Shown here: in pieces, positions 7,260-13,172 of the stretch | Layout: each line of letters begins with the position of its first letter | Position numbering within the stretch: the stretch's first letter is position 1 | Assembly: GCA_013824385.1 (NCBI GenBank) | Contig: PNNU01000022.1 | Location: 1-16,857 of the forward strand | DNA: 16,857 bases | Direction: 5' to 3' | Source of the DNA: Anaerolinea sp. | Lineage (GTDB): Bacteria > Chloroflexota > Anaerolineae > Anaerolineales > Anaerolineaceae | The notes under the pieces: generated by a model | What the model saw: only the letters and a program-made list of their open reading frames with translations | Database searches by the model: none | Told to the model about the DNA's origin: nothing | Made by a program: the position numbers and the translations under genes

Positions 7260-7287
7260 TTGATTAAAAATAGGATTAGGGTAAAAT
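7260..7287 (+). promoter_or_regulatory. promoter of the leader-ORF / tRNA-Gln unit
   Basis: TTGATT (7260-7265) and TAAAAT (7282-7287) are 16 bases apart. The -10 box ends 6 bases before the ATG at 7294, so the predicted transcript would begin at or within a base or two of that ATG. One copy of the TAGGATWA motif lies in the spacer. Confidence 0.55.
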
Positions 7288-7293
7288 ATTCAC

Positions 7294-7371
7294 ATGATTT
7301 ATTTGACTACGCAACTGCAGCAACAACAAGCTCAGCAAACCCAACTCCGATTGGGCGTTTTGCGTTGGTGA
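7294..7371 (+). CDS. Gln-rich 25-residue leader peptide (attenuation leader candidate)
   Basis: A short ORF of 25 codons of which 8 are Gln (codons 7, 9-12, 14, 15 and 17: six CAA, two CAG), ending LRLGVLRW and TGA. It lies upstream of a strong terminator and two tRNA-Gln genes, so its codons are exactly those read by the tRNAs downstream. There is no ribosome-binding site; the -10 box sits 6 bases before the ATG, the layout of a leaderless mRNA. The last codons (7364-7371) can pair with the 5' arm of the terminator at 7406-7413 (8 pairs, two of them G-U). A ribosome reaching the stop would cover this segment, while one stalled at Gln codons would leave it free. Translation is not proven; composition, position and pairing are what support the call. 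Confidence 0.55.
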   Translation: MIYLTTQLQQQQAQQTQLRLGVLRW

Positions 7372-7407
7372 GAATAGGTTAAGATAGAATACCTTACTTC
7401 AAAGATT

Positions 7408-7445
7408 ACCAGCCGAGACGCACAATGCCTCGGCTGGTTTTTTTT
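7408..7445 (+). terminator. intrinsic terminator / attenuator upstream of tRNA-Gln genes
   Basis: A perfect 10-bp stem (7408-7417 with 7429-7438) around an 11-base loop is followed by eight T residues (7438-7445), a textbook intrinsic terminator. It starts 36 bases after the leader stop codon and ends 19 bases before the first tRNA. Unless it is bypassed, the tRNA genes would not be transcribed from the promoter at 7260. Confidence 0.88.
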
Positions 7446-7464
7446 GTACCTTGACATCATTTAT

Positions 7465-7535
7465 TGGCGAATCGTCTAATGGCAGGACAGGGGACTTTGA
7501 ATCCTCTAATGCAAGTTCGATTCTTGCTTCGCCAT
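7465..7535 (+). tRNA. tRNA-Gln (anticodon UUG)
   Basis: The full cloverleaf can be drawn: acceptor TGGCGAA (7465-7471) with TTCGCCA (7528-7534); D-stem GTC/GAC with loop TAATGGCAG; anticodon stem GGGGA/TCCTC with loop CTTTGAA, giving anticodon TTG; T-arm GCAAG/CTTGC with loop TTCGATT. The U1-A72 pair is typical of tRNA-Gln. The discriminator is T73, where bacterial tRNA-Gln normally has G73. The 3' CCA is not encoded (CCT follows), so it must be added by the CCA-adding enzyme. It lies 5 bases before the second tRNA-Gln. Confidence 0.93.
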
Positions 7536-7540
7536 CCTCT

Positions 7541-7611
7541 TGGGATATAGTCTAACGGCAGGACGTCTCGCTCTGGACGAGAAAATAGAGGTTCGAATCC
7601 TTTTATCCCAG
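7541..7611 (+). tRNA. tRNA-Gln (anticodon CUG)
   Basis: Cloverleaf: acceptor TGGGATA (7541-7547) with TATCCCA (7604-7610); D-stem GTC/GAC with loop TAACGGCAG; anticodon stem TCTCG/CGAGA with loop CTCTGGA, giving anticodon CTG; T-arm AGAGG/CCTTT (one G-U pair) with loop TTCGAAT; discriminator G73. Only CC of the CCA end is present before a T. It reads CAG codons and is presumably cotranscribed with tRNA-Gln(UUG); the two D-loops and D-stems are nearly identical, which suggests an old duplication. Confidence 0.95.
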
Positions 7612-7617
7612 CCTCAC

Positions 7618-7645
7618 AAAAAAACAGACCCAAAAGGGTCTGTTT
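7618..7645 (-). terminator. terminator of the parA-type gene, shared with the tRNA unit
   Basis: A perfect 10-bp stem (7622-7631 with 7636-7645) has an AAAA loop on the plus strand. On the minus strand it is followed by seven T residues (complement of 7618-7624), a strong terminator directly after the ParA stop. On the plus strand only TTTGCATTT follows, so it ends the tRNA transcript less efficiently but could define its 3' end. Confidence 0.85.
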
Positions 7646-7649
7646 GCAT

Positions 7650-8471
7650 TTAACCTTGTTTTTCTTCACTTACTTCTGTTTCAGCAGCTTTTTCAGGAGC
7701 TTTGCCATTCAAGACATGCTTCGCAATATTCTCAAACACAGGGATGAACCTTTCCGGGAAAGGTTGATTCACCCACTCGCTGTGGATGAGTGTTTTTGAA
7801 TAAGGGACGCCCCGAAGTATTGGCGAATTGGCCAGCAACGGAGTTGATTTCAGACGTTCCTTCCAGCTTTCCATCGAACTCTCTTCCCACTTGGCATTTC
7901 CTATTCCAACGGGGATGATTCCACCCAAATGTTTACGCTGTCGTAGCACCAGTTGAATGGTGTCGGCTGTTGGTTTTCTATTTTGCACAGAAAGCATCAA
8001 CGGAACGAAGACTTGTTCTGAAACAGCAGATATGGCCATGTTCACCAAAAAAGGAGAGGTTCCAGAATCAATCATCACCAAAAGGTCTGGCGCAAAACTG
8101 GCATCGTCTAATGCATATTTAAGAAGCTCGGGGGTTTCACCCATGCTCATTAAACTCGTAACCCTGTAATCAGCAGGCAGCACAAACACATTTTCGTTGT
8201 ATGGAGATTTCACCAGGGCTTTTTGTACAATTGATCTTGCGTTTTGATTATCCCTCACGGTCTCAAGCACATTGAAGATCGTGGGAGTAGATTTTCCATC
8301 GATGATTTCGCGAGCTTCCGATCCAAGGAATAATGTTGTACACCCTCCCTGTGGATCAATATCAATCAGGATGACCCGCTTTTTAAGTACTTTCGAAACA
8401 TAATTTGCCAGTAAACCAGTTATCGTGGTTTTGCCGGTACCACCCTTCATTGATGCAAAGGTCGTTATCAT
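7650..8471 (-). CDS. ParA/MinD-family ATPase (orphan)
   Basis: Cytoplasmic deviant-Walker ATPase of the ParA family, whose members position DNA or protein cargo by ATP-driven binding to the nucleoid. The 273 residues carry the deviant Walker A KGGTGKTT (9-16, with the signature first Lys), the switch IDIDPQGG (36-43), a Walker B-like LVMIDSG (131-137) and, in the second half, the VPYSKT segment typical of ParA. The last 20 residues are a charged, Ala/Glu-rich tail. No parB gene or centromere-like repeat array is nearby, so it is unlikely to be the main chromosome-partition ParA; it may serve another cargo. An AAGGGA ribosome-binding site lies 9 bases before the ATG, and an extended -10 box (TGTTAAAAT) lies just upstream. 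It converges on the tRNA-Gln genes. Confidence 0.87.
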   Translation of the reverse strand: MITTFASMKGGTGKTTITGLLANYVSKVLKKRVILIDIDPQGGCTTLFLGSEAREIIDGKSTPTIFNVLETVRDNQNARSIVQKALVKSPYNENVFVLPADYRVTSLMSMGETPELLKYALDDASFAPDLLVMIDSGTSPFLVNMAISAVSEQVFVPLMLSVQNRKPTADTIQLVLRQRKHLGGIIPVGIGNAKWEESSMESWKERLKSTPLLANSPILRGVPYSKTLIHSEWVNQPFPERFIPVFENIAKHVLNGKAPEKAAETEVSEEKQG

Positions 8472-8507
8472 AATTCAAATATCCCTTCATTTGTTCAACA
8501 ATATGGA

Positions 8508-8516
8508 ATTTTAACA
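8508..8516 (-). promoter_or_regulatory. extended -10 promoter of the parA-type gene
   Basis: The minus strand reads TGTTAAAAT (TG-n-TAAAAT), an extended -10 element that needs no good -35 box. The start of transcription would lie near 8501, about 30 bases before the ATG at 8471. The rest of the 205-base space up to degV (8472-8676) shows no further gene or strong element. Confidence 0.4.
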
Positions 8517-8676
8517 CACTATTCTAAATTGGTCTGACATGATGGATAGCCATGAATCTGATCAACAAATCACCAATAATAATGAACTTAACCATATCGT
8601 TGAGTAACGAACTCACTCCTTATGGGTTCTATAGTCAACAAAGCGGATTTAATTATTAGTTATTTGGAGATTGATA

Positions 8677-9537
8677 ATGTCTAAAGTAATGATCGTTACC
8701 GATAGCACATCGAATATTCCCGTTGAGTTAATGAACGGAAATGCTATTACTATTCTACCTCTGCAAGTAATCTGGAATGGTGAAATTCTGAGAGACGGTG
8801 TTGATATTCAACCGGAAGATTTCTACAAACGCCTTGCTACTGAAAAGAACATGCCATCCACCTCACAAGCAACACCCGAAGAGTTTAAGCAAGCTTATTC
8901 CAATTTGCTTGATCAAGGTTACGATATCCTTAGCATCCATATATCAAGCAAACTCTCCGGCACACTCGATTCTGCCATCCAGGCCAAACGCGCTTTTGGT
9001 AACGCAGCCATCGAGCTTGTAGATTCTCTTAGCACCAGTATGGCCTTGGGATTTCAAGTGATGAGTGCAGCCCGCATGGCAAAAATGGGCGCCTCTTTGG
9101 AAGAATGTAAGGCCGTTGCCCAGTCGGCAATAAAACACACCGGCGTCTATTTTGCAGTCAACACGCTCGAATTTCTGCATCGCGGTGGACGCATCGGTGG
9201 TGCAGCCGCGTTTATGGGGCACGTGCTAAACCTCAAACCTATTCTTGAACTGCGTGACGGTAGAATCGAAGCAGTCGAAAAAGTGCGCACTCTTTCAAAA
9301 TCCATTGATCGCCTCCTTGATCTGGTGGAAGCCAAACTGGATAAAGAAAAAGGTCCGGTGCGATTATGTGCCATCCATGCCAGTGCCCCTGCTGAAGCTG
9401 AAGAATTGCTTGCCCGAGCAGTGAAACGCATTCCCGGCCACCTGGTCTCGGACGCAGTGATTTCCACTGTCAGCCCGGTACTGGGCACGCATACTGGCCC
9501 CGGTGCGCTTGGGCTTGCCTACATGTCTGGAATGTAA
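8677..9537 (+). CDS. degV: DegV family fatty-acid-binding protein
   Basis: DegV proteins (FakB type) bind a fatty acid and, in firmicutes, present it to the kinase FakA for entry into phospholipid synthesis. The start is the ATG at 8677, 6 bases after GGAGA; a TTG two codons upstream would be in frame but lies against that site. The 286 residues show the N-terminal VTDSTSNIP (7-15), the TSQ lipid-contact motif (62-64), SSKLSGTLDSA (90-100) and the family signature LEFLHRGGRIGG (164-175), with LNLKPIL just after. Length and motifs are normal. No fakA-like kinase (Dak phosphatase domain) is in the window. It forms its own unit, closed by a strong terminator. Confidence 0.93.
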   Translation: MSKVMIVTDSTSNIPVELMNGNAITILPLQVIWNGEILRDGVDIQPEDFYKRLATEKNMPSTSQATPEEFKQAYSNLLDQGYDILSIHISSKLSGTLDSAIQAKRAFGNAAIELVDSLSTSMALGFQVMSAARMAKMGASLEECKAVAQSAIKHTGVYFAVNTLEFLHRGGRIGGAAAFMGHVLNLKPILELRDGRIEAVEKVRTLSKSIDRLLDLVEAKLDKEKGPVRLCAIHASAPAEAEELLARAVKRIPGHLVSDAVISTVSPVLGTHTGPGALGLAYMSGM

Positions 9538-9552
9538 ATTTTTAACAAGATG

Positions 9553-9590
9553 AAGGCCTGACAGGAGTTCTCATCCGTCAGGCCTTTTTT
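9553..9590 (+). terminator. intrinsic terminator after degV
   Basis: A perfect 10-bp stem (9553-9562 with 9577-9586) with a 14-base loop, in which GGA/TCC can extend the stem, runs into six T residues (9585-9590). It lies 15 bases past the degV stop. Confidence 0.92.
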
Positions 9591-9600
9591 GTTGTCTTTT

Positions 9601-9609
9601 TGGTAAAAT
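9601..9609 (+). promoter_or_regulatory. extended -10 promoter of the DUF1015 gene
   Basis: TGGTAAAAT is an extended -10 element (TG-n-TAAAAT), lying directly behind the degV terminator; no good -35 box is seen. Transcription would begin near 9616, about 20 bases before the chosen ATG at 9637. Confidence 0.4.
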
Positions 9610-9636
9610 CAATTATTCTCACTGATGAGGTGGTCG

Positions 9637-10953
9637 ATGAAAAATTTTTCTGAATTGGGTGTGCAAATTCCTGAAATTCAACTGCCTGTTTCTTCTGTTG
9701 ACCTTCAGAAATGGTCAGTAATAGCATGCGATCAATTTACTTCACAACCTGAATATTGGCAGCAAGTAGCCAATTTCGTTGGCACTTCCCCATCCACCCT
9801 GCATTTGGTCTTTCCAGAAGTATTTCTTGGAAAAGAAGATGAATCTACACGCATACACAATATTCACACCAACATGCAGCACTATCTTGATTCCGGACTT
9901 CTGAAGCCAAACCAAGGCATGATCTATGTCGAGAGAACCGTCTCGGGCAAAACCCGCCGTGGATTGATGCTGGCGCTTGACCTTGAAAAGTACGACTTCA
10001 ACGCCGGCTCCACCACGCTCATCCGCGCCACTGAAGGCACAATTCTGAACCGCCTGCCTCCGCGGATCAAAATTCGCGAACAAGCACCGCTCGAATTCCC
10101 TCATATATTAATGTTGATTGACGACCCCGAAGACGCTGTGATTGGTGGCATTGAAAAACAAAAAGATTCCCTGCCGCTGGCTTATGATTTCGAATTGATG
10201 CAATCCAGCGGTCACCTTACCGGCCGCTATGTCAATGATTCAAAACTTGAAGACCTCGTCATCCATGGATTGGAAAAACTGGCTGACCCCGCGGTATTTG
10301 CACAAAAATACAACCTCCCCAAAGGTACTCCCGTTCTACTGTTTGCATCAGGTGACGGCAATCACTCACTGGCAACCGCTAAATCTTGTTGGGAGAAACT
10401 CAAACCCACCGTTGGCATGGATCACCCTGCCAGATACGCACTGGTTGAAATCGAAAATGTGCATGACAAAGCCCTTGAATTTGAGCCGATTCACCGTGTC
10501 CTCTTCAATTTGAAAACCGATCTGGTTGAGGTGATGAAAGAACACTTTGGAGCCAATGTCAGTTTTCAGCCAATCGCAGATTATTCAGCCATGGTAAGCG
10601 CTGTGAAATCCGCCCAGGGACCTGCCCATCATTTTGGTTATATCGATCAAAGAGGATGCCAAATCGTTACAATTAAGAATCCTAAATTGAACCTGCCAGT
10701 CGGAACGCTCCAGGATTTCCTGGATGGATGGCTTAAGAAGACTCAAGAGGTTGAGATTGATTATGTCCACGGGGATGAAGCGGTCTATGCCCTTGCTACT
10801 AAACCCACCAATGCCGGTTTTTATCTGGCTGGCATGCCCAAAAACGACCTTTTCAAAACCGTGATCATGGATGGATCTTTACCAAGAAAAACCTTCTCAA
10901 TGGGTGAAGCCCATGAAAAACGCTTTTACTTTGAAGCCCGCCGCATCTCATAA
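9637..10953 (+). CDS. DUF1015 family protein
   Basis: Member of the DUF1015 family (COG4198), conserved cytoplasmic proteins of unknown biochemical role. The start is the ATG at 9637, preceded at close range by GAGGTGG; an in-frame ATG at 9625 lies in front of that site and is less likely. The 438 residues include the N-terminal VIACDQFTSQPEYW block (about 28-41), a central RKT-like GKTRRGLMLALDLEKYDF region, and GDGNHSLATAK, the family's DGNH/DGHH signature that suggests a metal or phosphate site. A RYALVEIENVHDKA segment follows. There is no signal peptide or membrane helix. A small unknown gene follows 14 bases later and is presumably cotranscribed. The family call is firm; the function is not known. 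Confidence 0.88.
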   Translation: MKNFSELGVQIPEIQLPVSSVDLQKWSVIACDQFTSQPEYWQQVANFVGTSPSTLHLVFPEVFLGKEDESTRIHNIHTNMQHYLDSGLLKPNQGMIYVERTVSGKTRRGLMLALDLEKYDFNAGSTTLIRATEGTILNRLPPRIKIREQAPLEFPHILMLIDDPEDAVIGGIEKQKDSLPLAYDFELMQSSGHLTGRYVNDSKLEDLVIHGLEKLADPAVFAQKYNLPKGTPVLLFASGDGNHSLATAKSCWEKLKPTVGMDHPARYALVEIENVHDKALEFEPIHRVLFNLKTDLVEVMKEHFGANVSFQPIADYSAMVSAVKSAQGPAHHFGYIDQRGCQIVTIKNPKLNLPVGTLQDFLDGWLKKTQEVEIDYVHGDEAVYALATKPTNAGFYLAGMPKNDLFKTVIMDGSLPRKTFSMGEAHEKRFYFEARRIS

Positions 10954-10967
10954 TAAGGAATGCACCA

Positions 10968-11276
10968 ATGACTGAACCCTTGGAAAATACCATTAAATCC
11001 ATCACAGGAACTGAAATTTCTGGAAAACGTGTTCGTGTGGTTGTTGACCTTGAAGAGAACCACACCAAGCCAAACCTGACCATGATTCTCTCGGATGCGC
11101 TCGGCAATGAAGTCTCACGTTCAATCATTATGGGTATGTTGGATGCACATGTGGATTTCACCTTACATATTCGGGTTCCTGATGCTCAACCGCCTTTGCG
11201 GCTCACCGGAATAACATTTATTGAAGAAGATCAACCCATTGATTCAAAAAATATTGACGTAATCCATTTACCCTGA
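10968..11276 (+). CDS. small hypothetical protein downstream of DUF1015 gene
   Basis: I do not recognise this 102-residue protein. It has no signal peptide, membrane helix or Cys. The composition (alternating hydrophobic and polar residues such as KRVRVVVDL, FTLHIRV, LRLTGITFIEE) suggests a small beta-rich domain. AAGGA lies 9 bases before the ATG, and the gene begins 14 bases after the DUF1015 stop, so the two form an operon and may share a task. The start and the reading frame are well supported by this spacing and by codon use like that of its neighbours. Confidence 0.72.
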   Translation: MTEPLENTIKSITGTEISGKRVRVVVDLEENHTKPNLTMILSDALGNEVSRSIIMGMLDAHVDFTLHIRVPDAQPPLRLTGITFIEEDQPIDSKNIDVIHLP

Positions 11277-11353
11277 CTGATATCCCCGGTTTCTATTACA
11301 ACCCTGCCTATCGTTCAAAAATAAAACGGTACAAATATTGCATCCAGAAGCAT

Positions 11354-11372
11354 ACAGGGTGTAAACCTCTGT
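11354..11372 (+). other. small hairpin with GTAA loop upstream of the PD40 lipoprotein gene
   Basis: ACAGGGT pairs with ACC-T-CTGT (7 bp with one bulged T) around the loop GTAA, a GNRA-type tetraloop, about 28 bases before the ATG. It has no T-tract, so it is not a terminator. The rest of the 123-base gap (11277-11399) shows no convincing promoter; TTGCAT at 11337 is a poor -35 candidate. Confidence 0.3.
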
Positions 11373-11399
11373 AATTCATCGTTGATTTGCAGGTAGTCC

Positions 11400-13172
11400 A
11401 TGAAACCAGGAAATAAAGCGTTTTCCAAGCATTTTGCCCTGTATCTGGCCGTTTTCGTTATTGCAGGCTCAGCTCTTGTAGCTTGTAAACCCAAGGTTAC
11501 TGAGACTCCCGCACCTACACAACCGCCTGGTTATCCCACAATTGAAAACCAAACGATATCAAACCCTGCCCAGGTTGGAAGCAATCCAACTTCCGCGGCC
11601 ACCTTGTTACCGGCAACACAAAGCAGCTCTTCTGCAGCAAACGCGGGATTAATCATTTTCTCAATGAGTGATGGTGCATATAAGCATCTATTTGCATACC
11701 ACCCTTCCTATCTTGCCTTAACCCGACTAACCTCTGACGCCTGGGACGATGATTCTCCAGCAGTAAGCCCCGATGGTAACAAAATCGCCTTCACCTCAAA
11801 TCGTTTTGGTACTCGTGAGGTATATATTTTGGATTTGGTCAGCAACACTTTAACTCAAATGACTAATTCCGGTTCTTTTGAAGGCACATTGGATTGGTCC
11901 CCTGATGGCAGCTACATTGTTTACGATATCTATCAGAATGACCGTTTTGATTTAATAATTCAGTCGGTAACGGATCAAACTGAAGCCCCCATCCAATTGA
12001 CCGATGGCACCTCCAATAGTTTTCAGCCCTCCTGGTCACCTGATGGCAGCGAAATAGCGTTCGTTTCTGACCGTTCTGGAAAGAACTCCATCTGGCTCGC
12101 CAGACTGCAGAACCCTGAAGAACGGTTTGTCGAAGTGATCGGTTCCACTGAAGCGAGTTTTGCCCGTCCCGTCTGGTCGCCTGATGGAACGCAATTGGCT
12201 GTAAGCCGTCATCAAAATAACAACGAAATATTGCTCATCCAGCCTCACGACCCTGCTGTTGACCCAGTTGTCCTTGGCAATGGAGAAAATCCTGCCTGGA
12301 TGCCGGATGGCAGTGGTGTGCTCGCAACATTAGTATTACCAAATCAAACTGAAATTCTGGCTTACGCTGTCAACGACCATCATTTGATGCTTCCACCAAT
12401 CCCCATGTCTGGCGCCATTTCTGAATACGACTGGAATTCTGGCAACCTTTCACAAAATATTCAATCCTGGATTTCAAAGAACTCCTTACCCCAGCCTGCC
12501 CCATTATGGGCGGATGAGTCTGAATTGCCTGCCAATTCAAATGGACGCCGCAGCCTGGTGGATTTACCTGAATTAACAGCCCCGCAAGCAAAACTGTCTG
12601 ATGCAGTGGATAACAGTTTTATTGCTATGCGCAGTTTGGTCACTCAAAAAATTGGTTGGGACCTTCTCGCCACATTGGATAATGCAGTTATTCCGCCAAC
12701 CTCAGCCCCCATGCCGGGTATCCCTGAAAATTGGCTCTACACGGGTCGGGCGATTGCACTTAATCTCGCTCCCTACGAGGCGGGTTGGATGGTCGTTAGC
12801 AGGGATGAATTTGCTGGCAATATTTACTGGCGGGTGTGGGTCAAATGCAAAGCGCAGGACGGTACTTGCGGCGAACCATTAATAACCCACATTTGGGATT
12901 TCAATAGCCGTTCATCAGGTGAAGCATTACCTTACGAAAACGGCGGAGAATCCAGACTGGCACCTGCCGGTTATTGGGTTGATTTTACTGATCTGGCAAA
13001 TCGTTTTGGATGGCAAAGATTGCCTGCTTTAAATAATTGGCGATCCTATTTTCAAGGAGCTCAATTTAATGTCTTTGCGCTTCAACAGAACCTGACCTGG
13101 CATCAAGCCATGTTAGAAATATACCCTCCTGAGCAGCTTGATTTGTTGAATGGAGTCCAAAATGAGCAGTAA
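11400..13172 (+). CDS. lipoprotein with PD40 (TolB-like) beta-propeller
   Basis: Secreted, lipid-anchored protein of 590 residues. A basic N-terminus and hydrophobic segment end in the lipobox LVAC (C29), followed by a Thr/Pro/Ser-rich spacer to about residue 85. Residues about 100-310 form repeated PD40 blades with the motif (W/V)SPDG: AVSPDGNKIAF, WSPDGSYIVY, WSPDGSEIAF, WSPDGTQLAV and a weaker MPDGSGVL. These are the propeller repeats of the TolB/WD40-like class, which usually bind proteins or glycans. The C-terminal 200 residues (about 390-590) form a second, Trp-rich domain I cannot name, with two Cys (about 480 and 486) that could form a disulfide. This is not TolB itself: no Tol/Pal genes are present. 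The stop overlaps the next gene's start by 11 bases, implying coupled expression with the M23 endopeptidase. Confidence 0.87.
   Translation: MKPGNKAFSKHFALYLAVFVIAGSALVACKPKVTETPAPTQPPGYPTIENQTISNPAQVGSNPTSAATLLPATQSSSSAANAGLIIFSMSDGAYKHLFAYHPSYLALTRLTSDAWDDDSPAVSPDGNKIAFTSNRFGTREVYILDLVSNTLTQMTNSGSFEGTLDWSPDGSYIVYDIYQNDRFDLIIQSVTDQTEAPIQLTDGTSNSFQPSWSPDGSEIAFVSDRSGKNSIWLARLQNPEERFVEVIGSTEASFARPVWSPDGTQLAVSRHQNNNEILLIQPHDPAVDPVVLGNGENPAWMPDGSGVLATLVLPNQTEILAYAVNDHHLMLPPIPMSGAISEYDWNSGNLSQNIQSWISKNSLPQPAPLWADESELPANSNGRRSLVDLPELTAPQAKLSDAVDNSFIAMRSLVTQKIGWDLLATLDNAVIPPTSAPMPGIPENWLYTGRAIALNLAPYEAGWMVVSRDEFAGNIYWRVWVKCKAQDGTCGEPLITHIWDFNSRSSGEALPYENGGESRLAPAGYWVDFTDLANRFGWQRLPALNNWRSYFQGAQFNVFALQQNLTWHQAMLEIYPPEQLDLLNGVQNEQ

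Noticed and set aside
7451..7456. TTGACA as a -35 box giving the tRNA genes their own promoter
   Set aside because: A matching -10 box would fall inside the tRNA-Gln(UUG) gene at about 7474, where only GTCTAA is found, so it could not make the first tRNA. It remains a point to check for the second tRNA.
7457..7669. ORF of 70 codons on the minus strand across the tRNA genes
   Set aside because: It covers both tRNA-Gln genes and the terminator; its apparent protein is antisense tRNA sequence.
8600..8635. TTGAGT with TATAGT as a degV promoter
   Set aside because: The spacing is 24 bases, too long for a standard promoter, and no better pair was found in that gap.
9625..9636. Earlier ATG for the DUF1015 protein
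   Set aside because: The added residues (MRWS) overlap the GAGGTGG ribosome-binding site of the ATG at 9637.
13150..13161. Earlier ATG for the secreted M23 protein
   Set aside because: It includes the GGAG ribosome-binding site of the ATG at 13162 and has no such site of its own.
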